Below, piece by piece: positions 23,635-37,384 of a DNA stretch of 64,000 nucleotides. The position numbers and the translations under genes are program-made. Origin of the DNA: Dermanyssus gallinae (Eukaryota; Arthropoda; Arachnida; Mesostigmata; Dermanyssidae); contig QVRM01006591.1 of the NCBI GenBank assembly GCA_003439945.1, forward strand, positions 62,001 through 126,000. The letters are read 5' to 3'. The notes beneath the pieces were generated by a model, which worked only from the letters and a program-made list of their open reading frames with translations, was not told where the DNA came from and did not search any database. How positions within the stretch are numbered: the first letter of the stretch is position 1; each line of letters begins with the position of its first letter.

Positions 23635-24543
23635 AATTCTCTAGGTCTACATGACTGTGGCCGACGTATGCTCAACAAGGCATGGTGGACAAGATATATT
23701 TATGCAATAAACGCTTGGTCTCGACGCAAAACGATATACGACAAAAAAGAAAACGCAAACGAAATGCTCATGTTTGTGTTGATACGATAATATTGTGAAA
23801 ACTACTTGAGAAAAATACGTCTATATAAGGCATACGCATTCTTCTAGGACATGTTCGTTTATAACTGTATAAAGCTGTATATACACGAAGTAGTGAATCT
23901 AGCTTGCAAAGCTAGCTTGGTCCGCTGGGAACAAAACCTACGTTCTTACATATATTATATATATATATATATATATAATGATGCTATGAGCCATCACTTT
24001 GATTGTACTGTTGATCCACCCTTATCATACCTACGTCGGACTTCCGGTCAAATACGTATTTACAATTTATTACTAATAAAAGTATATGTCCTTTTATTAG
24101 TGTACTGCTGCTTTGTCACGGAGTACATATTGTGCATACTAGCGCCGTTAGCCATTCTGTTCGTGTTACTTCTTCGACTATGTTACGCCTATAATAACAA
24201 ACAAATCAACAATATTGAATGCAGTCGCAATGGCACCGCCCCAGGCAAAACAATTACCATGAAGATGAACAACAACAACGACGACAACAAAACAAGAACA
24301 ACAACAACAGTTCTATCTATTATTGCTGTTGTTGTTGTGGTTGTTTTTCCAACGGTTGTTACGACGAGGTGGACCCGGGGCCCGGGCAGGGACCCAATTT
24401 GGGATTGATTTGTAGCGACGGCGTGACTCTTCAGTGACGACGACATTGCTCTGATGATATTGGGCATTTCCGCATGACACGCGATGAACCACTAAGCAGT
24501 TTTGCCGGACAAACCCTGTTGTTGGTCTGCTGCTGTGTGACTC
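23600..24543. other. Unassigned region with (TA)n, entering a TTG-rich island
   Basis: (TA)n at 23600-23631 and 23956-23977. A 185-aa plus frame (23851-24408) starts in AT-rich sequence and ends in CAA/GTT repeats. It has no recognised domain and is likely chance. Confidence 0.4.
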
Positions 24544-25040
<497 letters not shown>

Positions 25041-25309
25041 GCACTGCTGCGTGTCTCGCTTGCTCGCTGCGTATCACCGGAACGCAGTTCCGTACATCGT
25101 CCGTTACGCCGTAACACGGATAAATCTGTTGAAGGCAGACGGGCGGTCGGGCGGACGAACGAACGAACGGACGAGCAGGAGTGAAGGGAGTACGAACATA
25201 TATGCGTGTGATGAAGGCTGGGCAGGATTACGATTTCTCGCTTTTATGATGCATTCGCCAAAATCGTTGATGTTGCTGCTATTGCCACTGCGGCCATTAC
25301 CGTTACTAA

Positions 25310-25340
<31 letters not shown>

Positions 25341-26000
25341 ATTAGTACTACTACTACTCCTGCTACTATTACTGCCATAGTATTATCTTGATCATCATTA
25401 TCATGGTCGTCATCAACAACAGCAACAACAACAACAATAAGAGCAACAACAAAAACTCTTCTTCTTGACGTATCGGTAACGAGTACGGCAATCATGACAG
25501 CGGTGACGACGTCAAACCGAGACGACAAAACGAAGTAGACGACTTCAACACCGACTTCAACGACAACAGCAACAAGCAACAACAACAACAACAACAACAA
25601 GCAACAGCATCAACAACAACAAGCAACAGCATCAACAACAACAACAACATCAGCAACAAACAACAACAACAGCAGCAACAAACAACAACAACAACTAGCA
25701 GCAACAACAGCCTACAACGAGCCAATCACTATTCACCATTGCAGCTTTGCTCACGCGGTCATGCTAAAGTAGCACTAGTACCGACCGATCAGCGGCAGCT
25801 CCAGCCGACCACATTTGAATTGTTCACTGGCGTCGAATTTGCTCAGTCAACTTCGTTGCTTGTCGTCAACTCACCGCCGCTGCCGCCTTTGGCTGATGCC
25901 GTTTGAACAATCCGCACACCCTATCATTCATCCTTCACATCATCATATGGATGACGCCCACATGACGCTGCTAGACGCTTATACGGTATAATCCTGTGTG

Positions 26001-26004
<4 letters not shown>
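25041..26004. other. GC-richer island flanking the TTG array
   Basis: It contains CTG/ACT runs (25270-25375) and CAA/CAG-rich sequence (25410-25430, 25570-25715). Composition resembles the leader-like islands at 8-11.8 kb and 28.6-35 kb. No start codon or donor pair as clear as that at 11773 was found. Confidence 0.35.

Positions 26005-26036
<32 letters not shown>
26005..26036. repeat. (TA)n microsatellite
   Basis: About 32 bp of TA followed by T9. Confidence 0.95.
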
Positions 26037-26048
<12 letters not shown>

Positions 26049-26077
26049 CCTAAGTTAAATTTCTCTACCGCTCGACG

Positions 26078-26201
26078 CTAAAATGAAGGAGTCATTATAT
26101 GATCAGGATCAACAAATAACCATAACCCTTAAAAAATAATTATATCATATCATAGTTGTGGCTATACATTTATCCTGATCATACAATCACCACTCTTTTA
26201 G
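26078..26201. mobile_element. MITE-like element with about 30-bp terminal inverted repeats
   Basis: Left arm 26078-26109 begins CTAAAA and ends TATGATCAGGAT. Right arm 26172-26201 is its approximate reverse complement, with the innermost 12 bp exact and the outer part about 80% similar with small gaps. The 62-bp interior is AT-rich and non-coding. No convincing target-site duplication is seen, so the assignment to DNA-transposon MITEs is tentative. Confidence 0.45.
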
Positions 26202-28187
26202 TTCAGAAGAGAGTATAGCTCAGCAAATAAATGTGGTCTCTCCTCCCAGCGGTCCAAGTGTGTCTCTTTGTCCGGTCCGACTGCGCACACGGATTTTATC
26301 TCTCCCAAACCAAGCGCTGCCATCAGCTAGACTTTTGTGAAGCTATCGCAATCGCTAAAGATGACAGGCATGTTCCCCTGGCTCTCGATGCTACACTACA
26401 CCTCATGCAGGTGGGGTCCCTGCATCCGACTCAGAGCGCAGCCTCTTCGGGCTTCTAGCATCCTATCAACTTTAAACTCTATAACACGAGACTTCGAAAT
26501 GTGCGTGACTGCAAACATTGATGCCCTTTGCATCCACCCACAGCAACAAACAAAAAGAGCCAGGACCTCGTTAACACCATCTTCCGTTATTTTATACGCA
26601 AACAACATACATCTGTTTTTTTATATATATCCATTACAATTCCCATATTTGTTTATTGTAATTTATATTTGCTTTAAATCTTCTTCTTGGGGCCCCACTT
26701 AGTCAGATACAGAAAACTACAGGAGCGCGTGCAATATATGTTCCTGAAGCGCCTACGACTGAGTTGCCCGACCAAGGCAACCAAACTGCACTTTGTTAAC
26801 TTGAAAAGTCTAATTTACATGGGTAAATCGTCGTGATGTCAGGCAATATAATCACATGAGTGAACGGTCCCTTAGACCGCCTAAACGCCTTAGCCCGCAC
26901 GGAACTTAATAACGAATTATTTGCCTGGCGAATGACCAAATAGATACATGCAAATTCCGATCTTTGATGCTTATTAAGCAACATAAGTTCGATAGCGAGG
27001 TGATAGGTAAGTTTGCTGACAGACAGTCTGTTACTGCCTATTGAATACTATCAAAACCATTGTACAACACACCCGTTTATGTAGTAAGGCGCTTTTGATG
27101 CTATGTATGTTATATGACTTGATTTAGTCACATTCATACATGCAATATTAGCAATATTTAAACATTGATAAGAAAATGTTATATATATATATATCCCTCA
27201 AAGTTGATCATCTCGTGGACACTTTCAACCGTTGAGAAGGCTGTTCACCCAGAGTAACCAGATTTTAGAAGAGACCGAGATCACCAGCGTACGCTTTCCA
27301 TAATTGTAGAACACCAATGCACGTTTTCCAGCCAGCGTTTTCAAAGTTGGGCCAGCATTGCCACAACCTGGAGATCATTCGCGTGCAGTCGTTATACGGT
27401 TTCGGCCGTGGTCCTCGACACTTCTTGGTCGAGACAGTCCTTCCTGGCTGAAGTAGGTGGTTCGCTTTGGCGGAATGCCCTCTAGCTGTTTCGATGAGAG
27501 CTGACGGACTGCCTGCTAATTGAGTTCAACTGTGAACTGTGTGAACTATAGATAAACATGCGGTTGGTTTGTTCCTCAGGTAAACTCGCCTAGATGCCCT
27601 TGAATTGCTCTACTGCGTACTGGCTTCATAGTTGACATGTGGCATGTTGGCCGAATTTCTACAATGCGCCTGAGTTGTAGATAAAAGGTCTCTCCAGATC
27701 AATACACGACGGACGTAAGCAAATATGTTTTGCCTTGAGAGCTGCTTGGCTTTTACAGACAAGATCGCATGAGGAAACCGCAAGTAAAACTGAGCTAACG
27801 ATTGTGCTAAAGGTGGGCTACAGTCTGAAGAAGAGCGGCATCAGTTCACGATGGTGAAAGGCGACAGACCGCTTTAGGTCAACGTAAAACAAAACAGAGC
27901 CAGAGTTAGGAAGGCTGCCGGAATCTTTCTATGCATTTGTGCAGTAGAGACGAGTAAAGAGGAGGATAGCCTCAACAGAATATATCCATCGAAGTTTAGC
28001 TTTTAACAGAATCCTGTGACAGAATATCGTGTGCAAGCCCACACATGCACACTAGATACATCGTGCACCAGCCACCAGCTGGAGTGCTTTACACCTGGGT
28101 TTCATTAAACCGATCACGAGCATCGCTCCTGTCGTACCATGCATCACAAGAGATGTCTTGGCGCGGCCTGTACTGCTCGTCCTACTT
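26202..28187. other. Unassigned region
   Basis: No gene is recognised. A plus-frame stretch near 26693-26815 (GPHLVRYRKLQERVQYMFLK) is faintly like the LINE-A block HLSSAQLEKLERIKPAFLKR and may be an old fragment. A frame of about 120 aa at 26337-26702 has no visible family. (TA)n is short here (27181-27194). Confidence 0.35.
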
Positions 28188-28197
28188 GAAACGGCAT

Positions 28198-28250
<53 letters not shown>

Positions 28251-28289
28251 GTATACGTATATATAGCTAGAAACGGCATCTACAATACG

Positions 28290-28334
<45 letters not shown>

Positions 28335-28345
28335 AGAAACGACAT
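28188..28345. repeat. Triplicated GAAACGGCAT unit spaced by (TA)n
   Basis: GAAACGGCAT occurs at 28188. GAAACGGCATCTACAA occurs at 28270 and GAAACGACATCTACAA at 28336. They are separated by (TA)n of 28200-28264 and 28294-28332. The layout suggests tandem duplication of a short unit together with its microsatellite. Confidence 0.8.
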
Positions 28346-31300
28346 CTACAAGATGTATTCAAAGAGACGCTCACCGCTGTTTATTTCGCGTGGTAGACGC
28401 ATGAGCATGTCATCGAAAGCATCGGCCTAGAGAAGGAATGGCGACTTGAGCTAGACCTCCCCTTCCATCTACTCTTGTGCTTTTATGCATTGCCCTTCTG
28501 TCTGACTCGTCAAGGACGACAGAGTCACGGTTGGATAACGACTCTTGCCCGCCAGCAATGCTAAGGGCCTGCTGCCTAAAACGGAAATGACGAAGTACAG
28601 CTACCCAGCCCGCGTATACCAATACCCGTTGCACGATAAGTCTCTCCACTAGTGGCCCATTGTTAGAACCCAGGCGTCGTAACAGCCCTTCGGCAGTAGT
28701 AGCCGGTCGTAGTAGCAACCGCAACGACTTCTGCCTCTCTCGTTTTCCGTGTCTAGCCAGTCAACCGGCAGCCAGATATGTAGATGTAAGCATATATGTA
28801 CATGTATGTATATATATATATATATGTATATATATGTATGTATGTATATATATGTATATATATATATTTATGTATATATAGGAGGAAGGCTCAACGTGCA
28901 CCTAGAAACAGAGGAAACACAATAGAGGTAATAAAAGAGAGAGAGATAGAGAAATAGAGACGGCCATAGAAAACGCGGCGATGGCAGATTGCGACACGGT
29001 GGTACAACGAGCGACGTACAGCCAGCTACGTTCCAACGTGAAGACTCACATCAGAGAACACACGAGGCCCGAGCAGGCTCGAATGCCTTAGACTAGTGTA
29101 GAACGTATAGCTAGCCAGGCGGCGTAACGCGGCGTGTCGAACATGCGCGCACGCCACACAAAGTTGTGCAGTGCAAGGGCTTGTGGCGCCCTCCGACGGG
29201 TTCCCAGCGCAGCTGATTCTCGCCTCCCATCAACGTGTATGGGAGGGCGACGACTGTGTGTGTGTGTGTCTTGGGAGATGTGGGATGTTGGGATTCAGGG
29301 AATCGACCGACCGACCGGCCCAACCACCGACGGACCGCGACACCGACTCAGAAAGGAACGTAGGGAGGGAGGAAGGAACGAGGGAAGAAACGGAGGTTTG
29401 AGTTCGATTCCTCCGCACTCGACACGACACCACTCTCGCATCGCATCGACCAGCAGCAGGCGGCGGTGACGGTGACGATGGCGGTGTCGGCCGTAGCAGC
29501 AGCAGTGATAGTAGCGGCAGTATCATCGACAATTACAACGACCTCATCAAGCACAAACACAACAAGGGCGCAAAAAAAATGAGGGCGAAGTAACAGAATT
29601 AACAACGCACGCACGTATGCACGTATCTATGCACCTGTTCCACGTGCTGCAGGTAAGCAGTATCACTACTAGTGCTGTAGAAGGTGTTGGCGTTTGTGCT
29701 GTCGTTATTCCTTGCCTGTTCCCAACGATATAAATCTAGAAAGATATGTTTGTTGGTGTTGTTGTTGGTGGTGGTTGTTGTTGTTGACGGTTGTCGTTGT
29801 GATGGTGTTCTCCCCATCCTCTCACGTGTGCAGCATGTATTCCGCTGCCCTACTCCCAACCCCGAACCCCTCTCGCGAATGTCACGAAACGTACGAACGT
29901 GGCTGTATGTGGTTTACGGCAAACAGCAACCGTCGTGTGTTTTGGTGAGATTCCAGCGGAACGCCGATGCCGCCCTCACGGCGGCTCACGTGCAGCGTGG
30001 CGGGGCATCTTGTGTTGCGGCGTGCCGTAGTTGCCCATATCCATCTCTTCCTCGTCCTCCGAATCCTCCGGCTCCCCTCCGCTTCCCCCTTACGTCCCAC
30101 CCTCCCTCCACCGCTGTGTACGGCTGGCCGGCGGCCAGTCGCATCACGCAGGCGCAGGTGGCGAGAGAGATCCGAGCTCGTCGAAGCTCGTCGATGTGAG
30201 CGCCAAGTGAGTAGCGACCATCTCGACCACCTCGATGAAGGCAGTGTAGAAATGCGCAATTGGGCACATAGTAGACCAAACAGTAGAGTGACAACCAGAC
30301 AGACAGGCAGACCAACGCATCGACAGTCCGCAATACACGCACATGCCAAGCACGCGATCAGTGCTTTGACTGAGTGCATCCGTTGAGTGTTGTTGCTCTC
30401 CTAGTTGTTGCTGTGTATGTTAGCTGCTGCGTCGACGACAGGCACGTTGCACGTTGGCCAGTGCATGACTTTTCCCCCCTCTATTTCTTTCTTTGTTTTT
30501 ATTTCCTCTTCCTCTCTCGCAGACTCTAGTGGAAGCTCGGTGTTTCGGCTTTTTTGCATATGCTGTTGCTGCTGCTGCTTCTGATGCTGGAATTACTGCT
30601 GGAAGAAGGACTGGGACACCCGTCGTGCGTTTTACGTCGGCACCATTTGTTTTCATTTTTGTCCGCAATCGTCATTGGCTGCAGCAGCAACGGCAGCAAC
30701 ACCAACAACAACAACAGCAACAGCAGCGGCATCATCATTGCGGTGGCCGAAGTGCGCTGGCAATGTGGCTGGCGCACTCGTCGCGTTGAGGTGTGAGTTC
30801 GCTCTTCAGAAGAAACCTCTCCATGAGCCGTTCCTGCTGTCCTTCGTGCCCTCACCTGCCCCTCTCCGTCCGTCAACGAACCCCGCCGCCACTACCTGGA
30901 GCCGACTCGCGCTCGCCTGCTTTCCAGGCGGCGGGACGACGAGAACGTCGCAAGGAGCGAGCTGAGAAGCTCAGGAGCTCTAGTTTAGTTTATGCGTGCA
31001 ATACGAGCTCAGATCAGCCAACCAGCCAGCAGACGGCTGACAATGGTCTGACAACGACCAGAATAGCCACAACAGCAACAACAACAACAACAACAACGGC
31101 GACAATAACAACGACGACAACGATGACGACGACAACAATATCGAGCGTGACAAAGGGGCCCTCTCTCTACCCTTACCACAAGACTGCCACTCTGAAGACT
31201 CGCTTCTCTGACCGGCGGCTGCTAGTTAATTGACCGAAAATTAGTCGGTGTGCTGACGTCCGTTGTCAGCAACGTTGTGGTGCGTTTCGTGACATGCGTG

Positions 31301-34300
31301 TCGTGCGTTAAGGCTGCATGGGGACAGTATCACCGGTAGGTTTGGCACGCACCGACGAGGAATTAGAAGAACTCGTGCAAGTGACAGCGAAGGAAAAGCG
31401 CCGCGCATAATTTGCGACAAAGTGTATGCAGTGCATGTTGAGTGGGGCAACGAATGCAAGGCGGCATGACTGAGTGACGACGATCACCTGTTCCTATTGT
31501 TGTTGTTTTTTTCCTTCATTTGTTGTTGTTGTTGTTTTGTTGTCGTTGTTGCGGTTGCTGATGCTGCTGCTGCTGTCACTCCGCCCGATATTATAGTAAG
31601 TGTCATTCAAAAAGGTGTCTGTTTGTGGCAAGCATAAATTTGGCTAGCCATCAGTCACAACTACAAGGGGTTGTTATCTATTGGCTTTCAACAACTCCAG
31701 AATACTGCTTTTCTGCACAGGAGTTGCTTGCACGCATCTATGCATCTCGCGACGTGATCGGCTGTGACAGTGATCGTGTACATAGCATTACCTACGTAAA
31801 CATTAACCTTCTTCTTTTTCTCCTTCTTCTTATTCTGCTCGTTCTGTGGGTATTTGCTTCGTAACGCTTTGTTTCGTTCCTCGGCGCTCATACAACCTGC
31901 CGCCCGCCAGTAATCTGTCTGTGCTAGCTACCACAATTCGTGCATGTTGTCACGCCGATTCTGTTTGAAACCTCGTTTTTCCATAACCTACCACCGACGA
32001 CTTGGCAATACCTCCGCTTCCTTCTCCTTTTTTCTCCCCCGCAACCTCCGCTCCCCCCCCCCCTCTGTTAAAGTTCAAAAGTACTGCATCGTGGCCTGCA
32101 ACATCCGTCCACCGTGGCTAGCCGTCGGACACTGTCGGATCGTTTCATGACTCCCTTCCGTTTTCCTGTCACAGACAATCGCTTTCCTGATCCTGTCACA
32201 GACGTCCGGCATCCTGATCCTGTCATAGACTCGCTTGATGGCACACACACGCACACACCCCACATCTACTGCCAGCCGACGATGATAAAGCATGCCGATT
32301 CCCATCTGCTTGCTGTCTGCCAATGCGCAAGCAACTGCTTGTTACGCGTGTCAAAACGCCGTCCGTGTCTGCCCAAACACTTCGCGATTAATTTGTTGTC
32401 ATTCTAAGCTATTGTACTAGGAGTTGTACTAGCAGTTTTACTAGTAATTGTAGTACTAGCAGTGACTATCGTGGTCAGACAAATGCGAACGAACGTTTGC
32501 ATTAACATGATCTCTTGTTGTGTACGTATGTATACGTTTGTTATTCGTTTCTGCTGTGCAGCGAGAGAAAGAAAGACAGAGAGAGAGAGAGAGAGTACGC
32601 GCGTGAGCCGTAGAGAGAGCCATAGCCTCGTCCACTCGTCGCCTTGATCTCGTTGAGGCGACTAGCGATCCCGACTTTGACTTCACCCATCGGATGGAAT
32701 TAGCAGCAGCAGCAGCCATATCAACAGCAGCAGCAGCAGAAGCTGTTACGGTTGCACACGCTGCGGAAGTAGACTAAGCAGAAATAGTAGTTAAAAGAAA
32801 AGAGGAAATAGTCGTAGCCAGCAACACTAGTAGTAGTAGTAATAGTAGAACTAGTAGAAGAAGGAGGAACAGAAAGAATAGTTGTAGAAGTGGAGGTAGT
32901 GGTAGTAGTAATGGTAGTGGGGGTGGTGGTGGTGGTGGATTACCCTTCGTCTGCGTCTGAAAGGTGCGTGCGGTGAGGCGGGCGGCGGTGGCGGTGTAAG
33001 CTGAGGTGGTGGTGGTTTGTGAGGTAGCTGAGTGTGCGCGTGGTCATCACGGCCGACGTAAGCCGGAAGCAAGCAAGCACGCAACCAAGCAGCCAACCAA
33101 CCAGCTAGAAGAGGCGGCAGTGACATCATCAGCAGCAGTAGTCGCCGCCACCTCGCTGGTGGAAGTGGTGATGCAATTCCGAATCATCGTCATATCAGCA
33201 GCATCAACGGCATCATCATCAACATTATTATGATTATCATCACGTCATCGTCATCATCATCATCATCATCATCACCATCTCCATCTCCATCATCATCGCC
33301 ATCATCATCATCATCGCCTTCGCCATCGCCGCACGTACTCTACGAAGGTGAATGTCAATATAACTACTAATACCAGTAAACGTAGCACTAACAATCATCA
33401 AATGTGTCATGCCGCCACCTGCAGCGATCGATTGTTCATCGTCGTCTTCTTGTAACGATCGGGATAGGAATCGGCAGTGGTGGCAGTTCGATTGACGACG
33501 ACGACGACAACAGGGCGACGACGAAGACGCTGAAGGGAGACAAACCTTTTTGGCAGCGACAGCGACCACGACAACAACAACAACAACAACAACAATAACA
33601 ACAACAACAACAATAGCAACGACAACAAAAAATAACTCTACGACAAAAAACAACAAAACAAGTGACAATTATCGCTGTATCAGCATTGCATGCGCTCTTC
33701 AGGCACTCTGCTCAATACTATTTCGGTACTGCGGCTGCTGCATCAACATCATCATCGTATCGAACGTAGCAGTAAATTCGCCAGCATTGAAGCTGTCGAG
33801 TACAACACGTGGGTCGGTCACGACGAACGTGCCTACCTAGTGCGAGAGCCCGTGCACAGTGTCCCGAGCACAGTGTCCCGTGCACAGTGTACCGAGCACA
33901 GTGTCTGATTGCTGCTTGACATCAGGCAGAGTGTTAGTGTCTGTCTGATCGATCAATCAATCAGTTTGTCTGTCTGCTTATCTATCTCTCTATATATCTA
34001 TCTATGAAAGACAACATCGATCGTGACGTCGATCCGTCGTCGTTGTCGTCACTCAGCGTTGGTGCTGTGGGTTGAAGAAATAGTTCGAAATAGTTCTCCG
34101 ACTCGCTGTGATTCGTTACGTGGTCGATACGCTAGTCGGCAGCAGTGGGTCAATCAATCAATCAATCAATGCGTCCGTCCGACCGTCCGTGCGTCCGTTC
34201 GTGCATCAATCCATCAAGCTCAAAAATCAGCAGGTGTCTTTCCGTTTGTCTGGTCGGCCGGCCAGCCCAGTCCTATTGTGTGTACGTTGTCGGTGAATCA

Positions 34301-35546
34301 ATCGGTGTAACCTGTTGTGGAATTGCGGTGGGCCAAAGTGTGATGTGATGTGCCCGATCGGCATAACTGCTACCGCGCGCGACTAATAATCACGCAAATC
34401 CTTTTATAACTATATCTACTACAACAACAACCATTTGTATCGGAGCTACTGGCGTTTTACTTCGCTGACTATTACTGCTACTACTACTACTACTACTACT
34501 ACTATAATTATTGCTATTATAACTATTATTACAAAGACTCTAACTGCTACACCACTGTACTACAGCCGATTCCATTCGCGTGGGCGTGCGGTAATCTAAT
34601 AGGTCACCGCGCCACACCGCCGACCTTGCCGCTGGTGTGGCGAGCCAAACGAACCCCCAACGACACGCTGACAGGTGCTGACAGCGTGGTATAATGCAAC
34701 CAGCCAGCGAGAGAGTGCAAAGTCACCAACTCTTAACGAGCCACAACGAGGACTGTTTTTTTTTTTGTTTGTTTGTTGGCGAATGCATTTTGGCGATTTG
34801 CGACAAAATACAGAGATCGTTTGGCGTAGTTCGCCGTAGCTGCTCCGTAGTGCGGCTCTGTGCGTCCCTTCGTGTCGGACACCTTCCTCCCCATCTGCAC
34901 CATCCATCCAGCTAGCCAGACAGCCAGTAAGCCGCAGAAGCAGCAACAGTAGAAGCGGAAGCCACAGCATGCTTAGAGCTAGCGCGACCGAAATAAAAAG
35001 CTGTGTAGATTTAGCTTAGTAGTGTCTCTCTATCTTTCGCTCTCACTCTCTCTCTATCTATATGTGAGCGTGTTGAGTCTGTATCTGTGCGACTATTGGC
35101 GTAGGTGGTGTGTCTACATGTGACTATATTTGCGTTTGTGTGAGCTAAGTGTGAGCCACGTGAACGCCAAAGTCAATCTCGGTTGTCGGTTAAGTCAACT
35201 AACGGTTATGCGACCGCACTTTGGTGACCATGGGCCACTGGGCTAGGAATGGTGGCCTCGATAGCGGCCGTCGTCGTAATGGTAGTGATAGTGGTGGTGG
35301 TGGTGGTGGCTGTGTTGGCGACCGTGATGGCCATAACGAGTCTTCAGGATGCCTGAACCCATGTAAGTATATGACATATATGACATAACAGAACATAAGT
35401 ACATAATATATGCCGCCAAGCCGGCGGCACACCAGGCACCAAACGCATGGCGGCATACCAAGGTGCAAACAGTAGGTGTGCACCTGTATCTATCGTGCAC
35501 ATGTGTCACGCATTAATATCATCTGTGACATTAGTCAATGCTCATC
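28346..35546. other. Large GC-richer, microsatellite-rich island
   Basis: About 7 kb of higher GC with CAG/CAA/GTT/CAT tracts (30680-30740, 31070-31140, 32700-32750, 33245-33330, 33580-33640), GA (32575-32595), (CAAT)n (34147-34170) and (TA)n (28806-28880). Donor-like sites include CTGCAG|GTAAGC at 29652/29653 and GAAG|GTGAAT near 33351/33352. This is what promoters and untranslated exons of long arthropod genes can look like. All long frames are low-complexity or stop-rich, and I cannot support any coding exon. Confidence 0.35.
33854..33909. repeat. 14-bp tandem repeat, four units
   Basis: Unit GCACAGTGTCCCGA repeated four times with one to few changes per unit. Confidence 0.9.
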
Positions 35547-35560
35547 TAACTTATGGCCTA

Positions 35561-35740
35561 GTAAAGTTTTCGGGCTGACCCTCAGCCAAGATTTAACGTC
35601 CACGGAATTGTTTTTCACATTGCTTCATAGACGGACCCCCATAAATACAAATGTGCAGCGGTGGGGTTCGAACCCGCGCACTTATGTGTCTCCTCCGGTT
35701 GCGAGGCGGAGACTTAATCCACTACGCCACCGGGCTCGAC
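35561..35740 (-). mobile_element. SINE-1 copy b, full length
   Basis: A complete 180-bp copy. On the minus strand: A box TGGCGTAGTGG (35719-35729), B box GGTTCGAACCC (about 35664-35675), then the body ending CCCGAAAACTTTAC. It is bounded by an exact 14-bp target-site duplication, TAACTTATGGCCTA, at 35547-35560 and 35741-35754. There is no A tail. The perfect duplication points to a young insertion. Confidence 0.88.
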
Positions 35741-35759
35741 TAACTTATGGCCTAATGCG

Positions 35760-37190
35760 GGCAAAACGAGTCGAGCCCACCGGACTTGCGGATAGAACCT
35801 CCGAGGCGGCGCTTGGATTGTGAAGTTCTGTTCTAACGCCGATAACGTGCCCTAATTTGTTACGGGGGGGGGGAGGAGGCAGAAACAAGAAACATAATGC
35901 ACACCCTTTGCTTTGGGTAGTGTGGGACTCTCAAGCCCACTCACAAACCTGGCGAGTCTCTAGCCTACATGACCGGGATATTTGTGGTATTACATCAGTG
36001 CATGTAGGACGCCGCTAGTCCGGCTTTCAGTTTTCAGTCTGCTGGCGGCGCTCCACGCGTTGCCGCCTCTCGTCCGTCATCTTTGTCTTTGCTCTCAGAA
36101 CAATCTCCACAAAACAGAAGCCCGCGTCCCAGCTTTTCGTGAAGCTGAGCATCCCAAAGAGTAGATCTTTTGTCATATTGCTCCGCACGTCTAGTCGTGA
36201 TCGGGTAGTCTTCCTCGTGATCTCGAGAGCCATGCATACAAAAAGTGTGTGATCTACGTCATCGGTCTCGCCAGCGTCGCACATGACACATATGTCTACC
36301 TCAGTCTTCCCGATCTTTACCATGCAAGTCTGGAAGTTTCCATGGTCGGTGAAAACTTGGATTATGTAGTACGTAGTTTTCACATACCCATACCAGTACT
36401 ATTTTATGAGATCTGGAATAATTGGCTTCGCCCACGATCTTGGTGCCTCTTATTTCGCTCCAGGCTACTCAGCTCTCCAGAGTCTTTTTTTGCATCGTCT
36501 TTTCTAAGTGCCTGGTCGCGGTATAAGAGGTATTCTTCTTGATCCGTTTTGGCCAAGGTATCATGCGGGCAATTACCAGCACTGCGTCTGTGGACACCGG
36601 TCTGTGATACGCTCCGGTGACCCTAATGGCCAGCAATTTGTGCGCCTTTCTCAGCTTTTTCTTATTCGTCTAGGTTTTCAGTGCGACTGGTCTCCACACT
36701 GGCGGTCCGTAGAGCAGCATCGAATAAGCCAATGATGCTAGAAGACGACGCTCTTTGCCGAGGGCTCCTTTATTCTTGGCATTAGTCGGGTCAACTTGTT
36801 TGCCCCTTGGTGCGTTTCGGCCGTTACATAATCAATGTCGGCTGTACAGGTCACGTTTCAGCCAAGCATTACATCCAGGTGTATGGCTTACTTGTTTATC
36901 TGGATAATTTCGCCGCCCACACGCATATCCAGTTCGCAGTAGTGCTTCCTTCCAATAAGCCAGAGAGCCTCGTTATATTTTCCGGTGCGAACATCAGGCG
37001 CTGGCATTTTATTCACCGAATGTCCCTCTCCATGACGTGGTTTGCTCGGTCCGCCAACAGCTTCGCGTCCCTTGCGGTAACTAAGATTGCGAGGTCATCG
37101 CTTGCTATTATCTTACAGTCTGGATACCGGCAATATGTGCGTAAATGGCAATAGTCCATGCTTTGGAAGATCATAGCGTTGGGCCAATAA
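35760..37190 (-). pseudogene. LINE-D: R1-like non-LTR retrotransposon, 3' half
   Basis: Minus-strand blocks run in the order of an R1-clade polyprotein. CKIIASDDLAILV is the RT active-site box, normally YADD and here altered to a Ser-Asp-Asp form (37100-37130). It is followed by RLLASLAYSMLLYGPPVW, LRKAHKLLAIRVTGAY, VSTDAVLVIARMIP and RHLEKTM. The C-terminal zinc-knuckle region QVFTDHGNFQ...CVMC...VDHTLFVC (36027-36383) closes the protein. Several frameshifts and stops break it. Sequence from 35760 to 36010 is probably its 3' UTR, part of which recurs at 15903-16058. The endonuclease and most of the RT are missing. Confidence 0.65.
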
Positions 37191-37384
37191 CAATAGTAAT
37201 GATCATAATAACCATGATCATAATGAGTGCTATGTGACCTCTTGGATGGCCCATAATGATAAGCGATGGTTATGCCGACGATGATTTGGATCGATTTCCA
37301 GCGATTAGGCAATTCGACGTAACCTGCGCAAATGTTCCCGATCAACAGCAACTTTTGCTTAAAGCGCATAATCTTGTTTCCAAT

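Noticed and set aside
26220..26608. Minus-strand reading possibly from a reverse transcriptase
   Set aside because: Only vague composition similarity, no RT motif in order, and interrupted by stops.
29684..30379. Overlapping 171-aa plus and 165-aa minus frames with signal-peptide-like starts
   Set aside because: GC-rich DNA gives long frames on both strands. Neither has a recognisable domain.
35243..35345. His/Tyr-rich minus-strand stretch like a cuticle or metal-binding exon
   Set aside because: It comes from a (CCA)n microsatellite. The presumed acceptor lacks a pyrimidine tract and the frame stops just after.
37190..37290. Second His/Tyr-rich minus frame thought to be a companion exon
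   Set aside because: It is an ATGATCATAATAACC-type local repeat at the edge of the LINE-D RT region.
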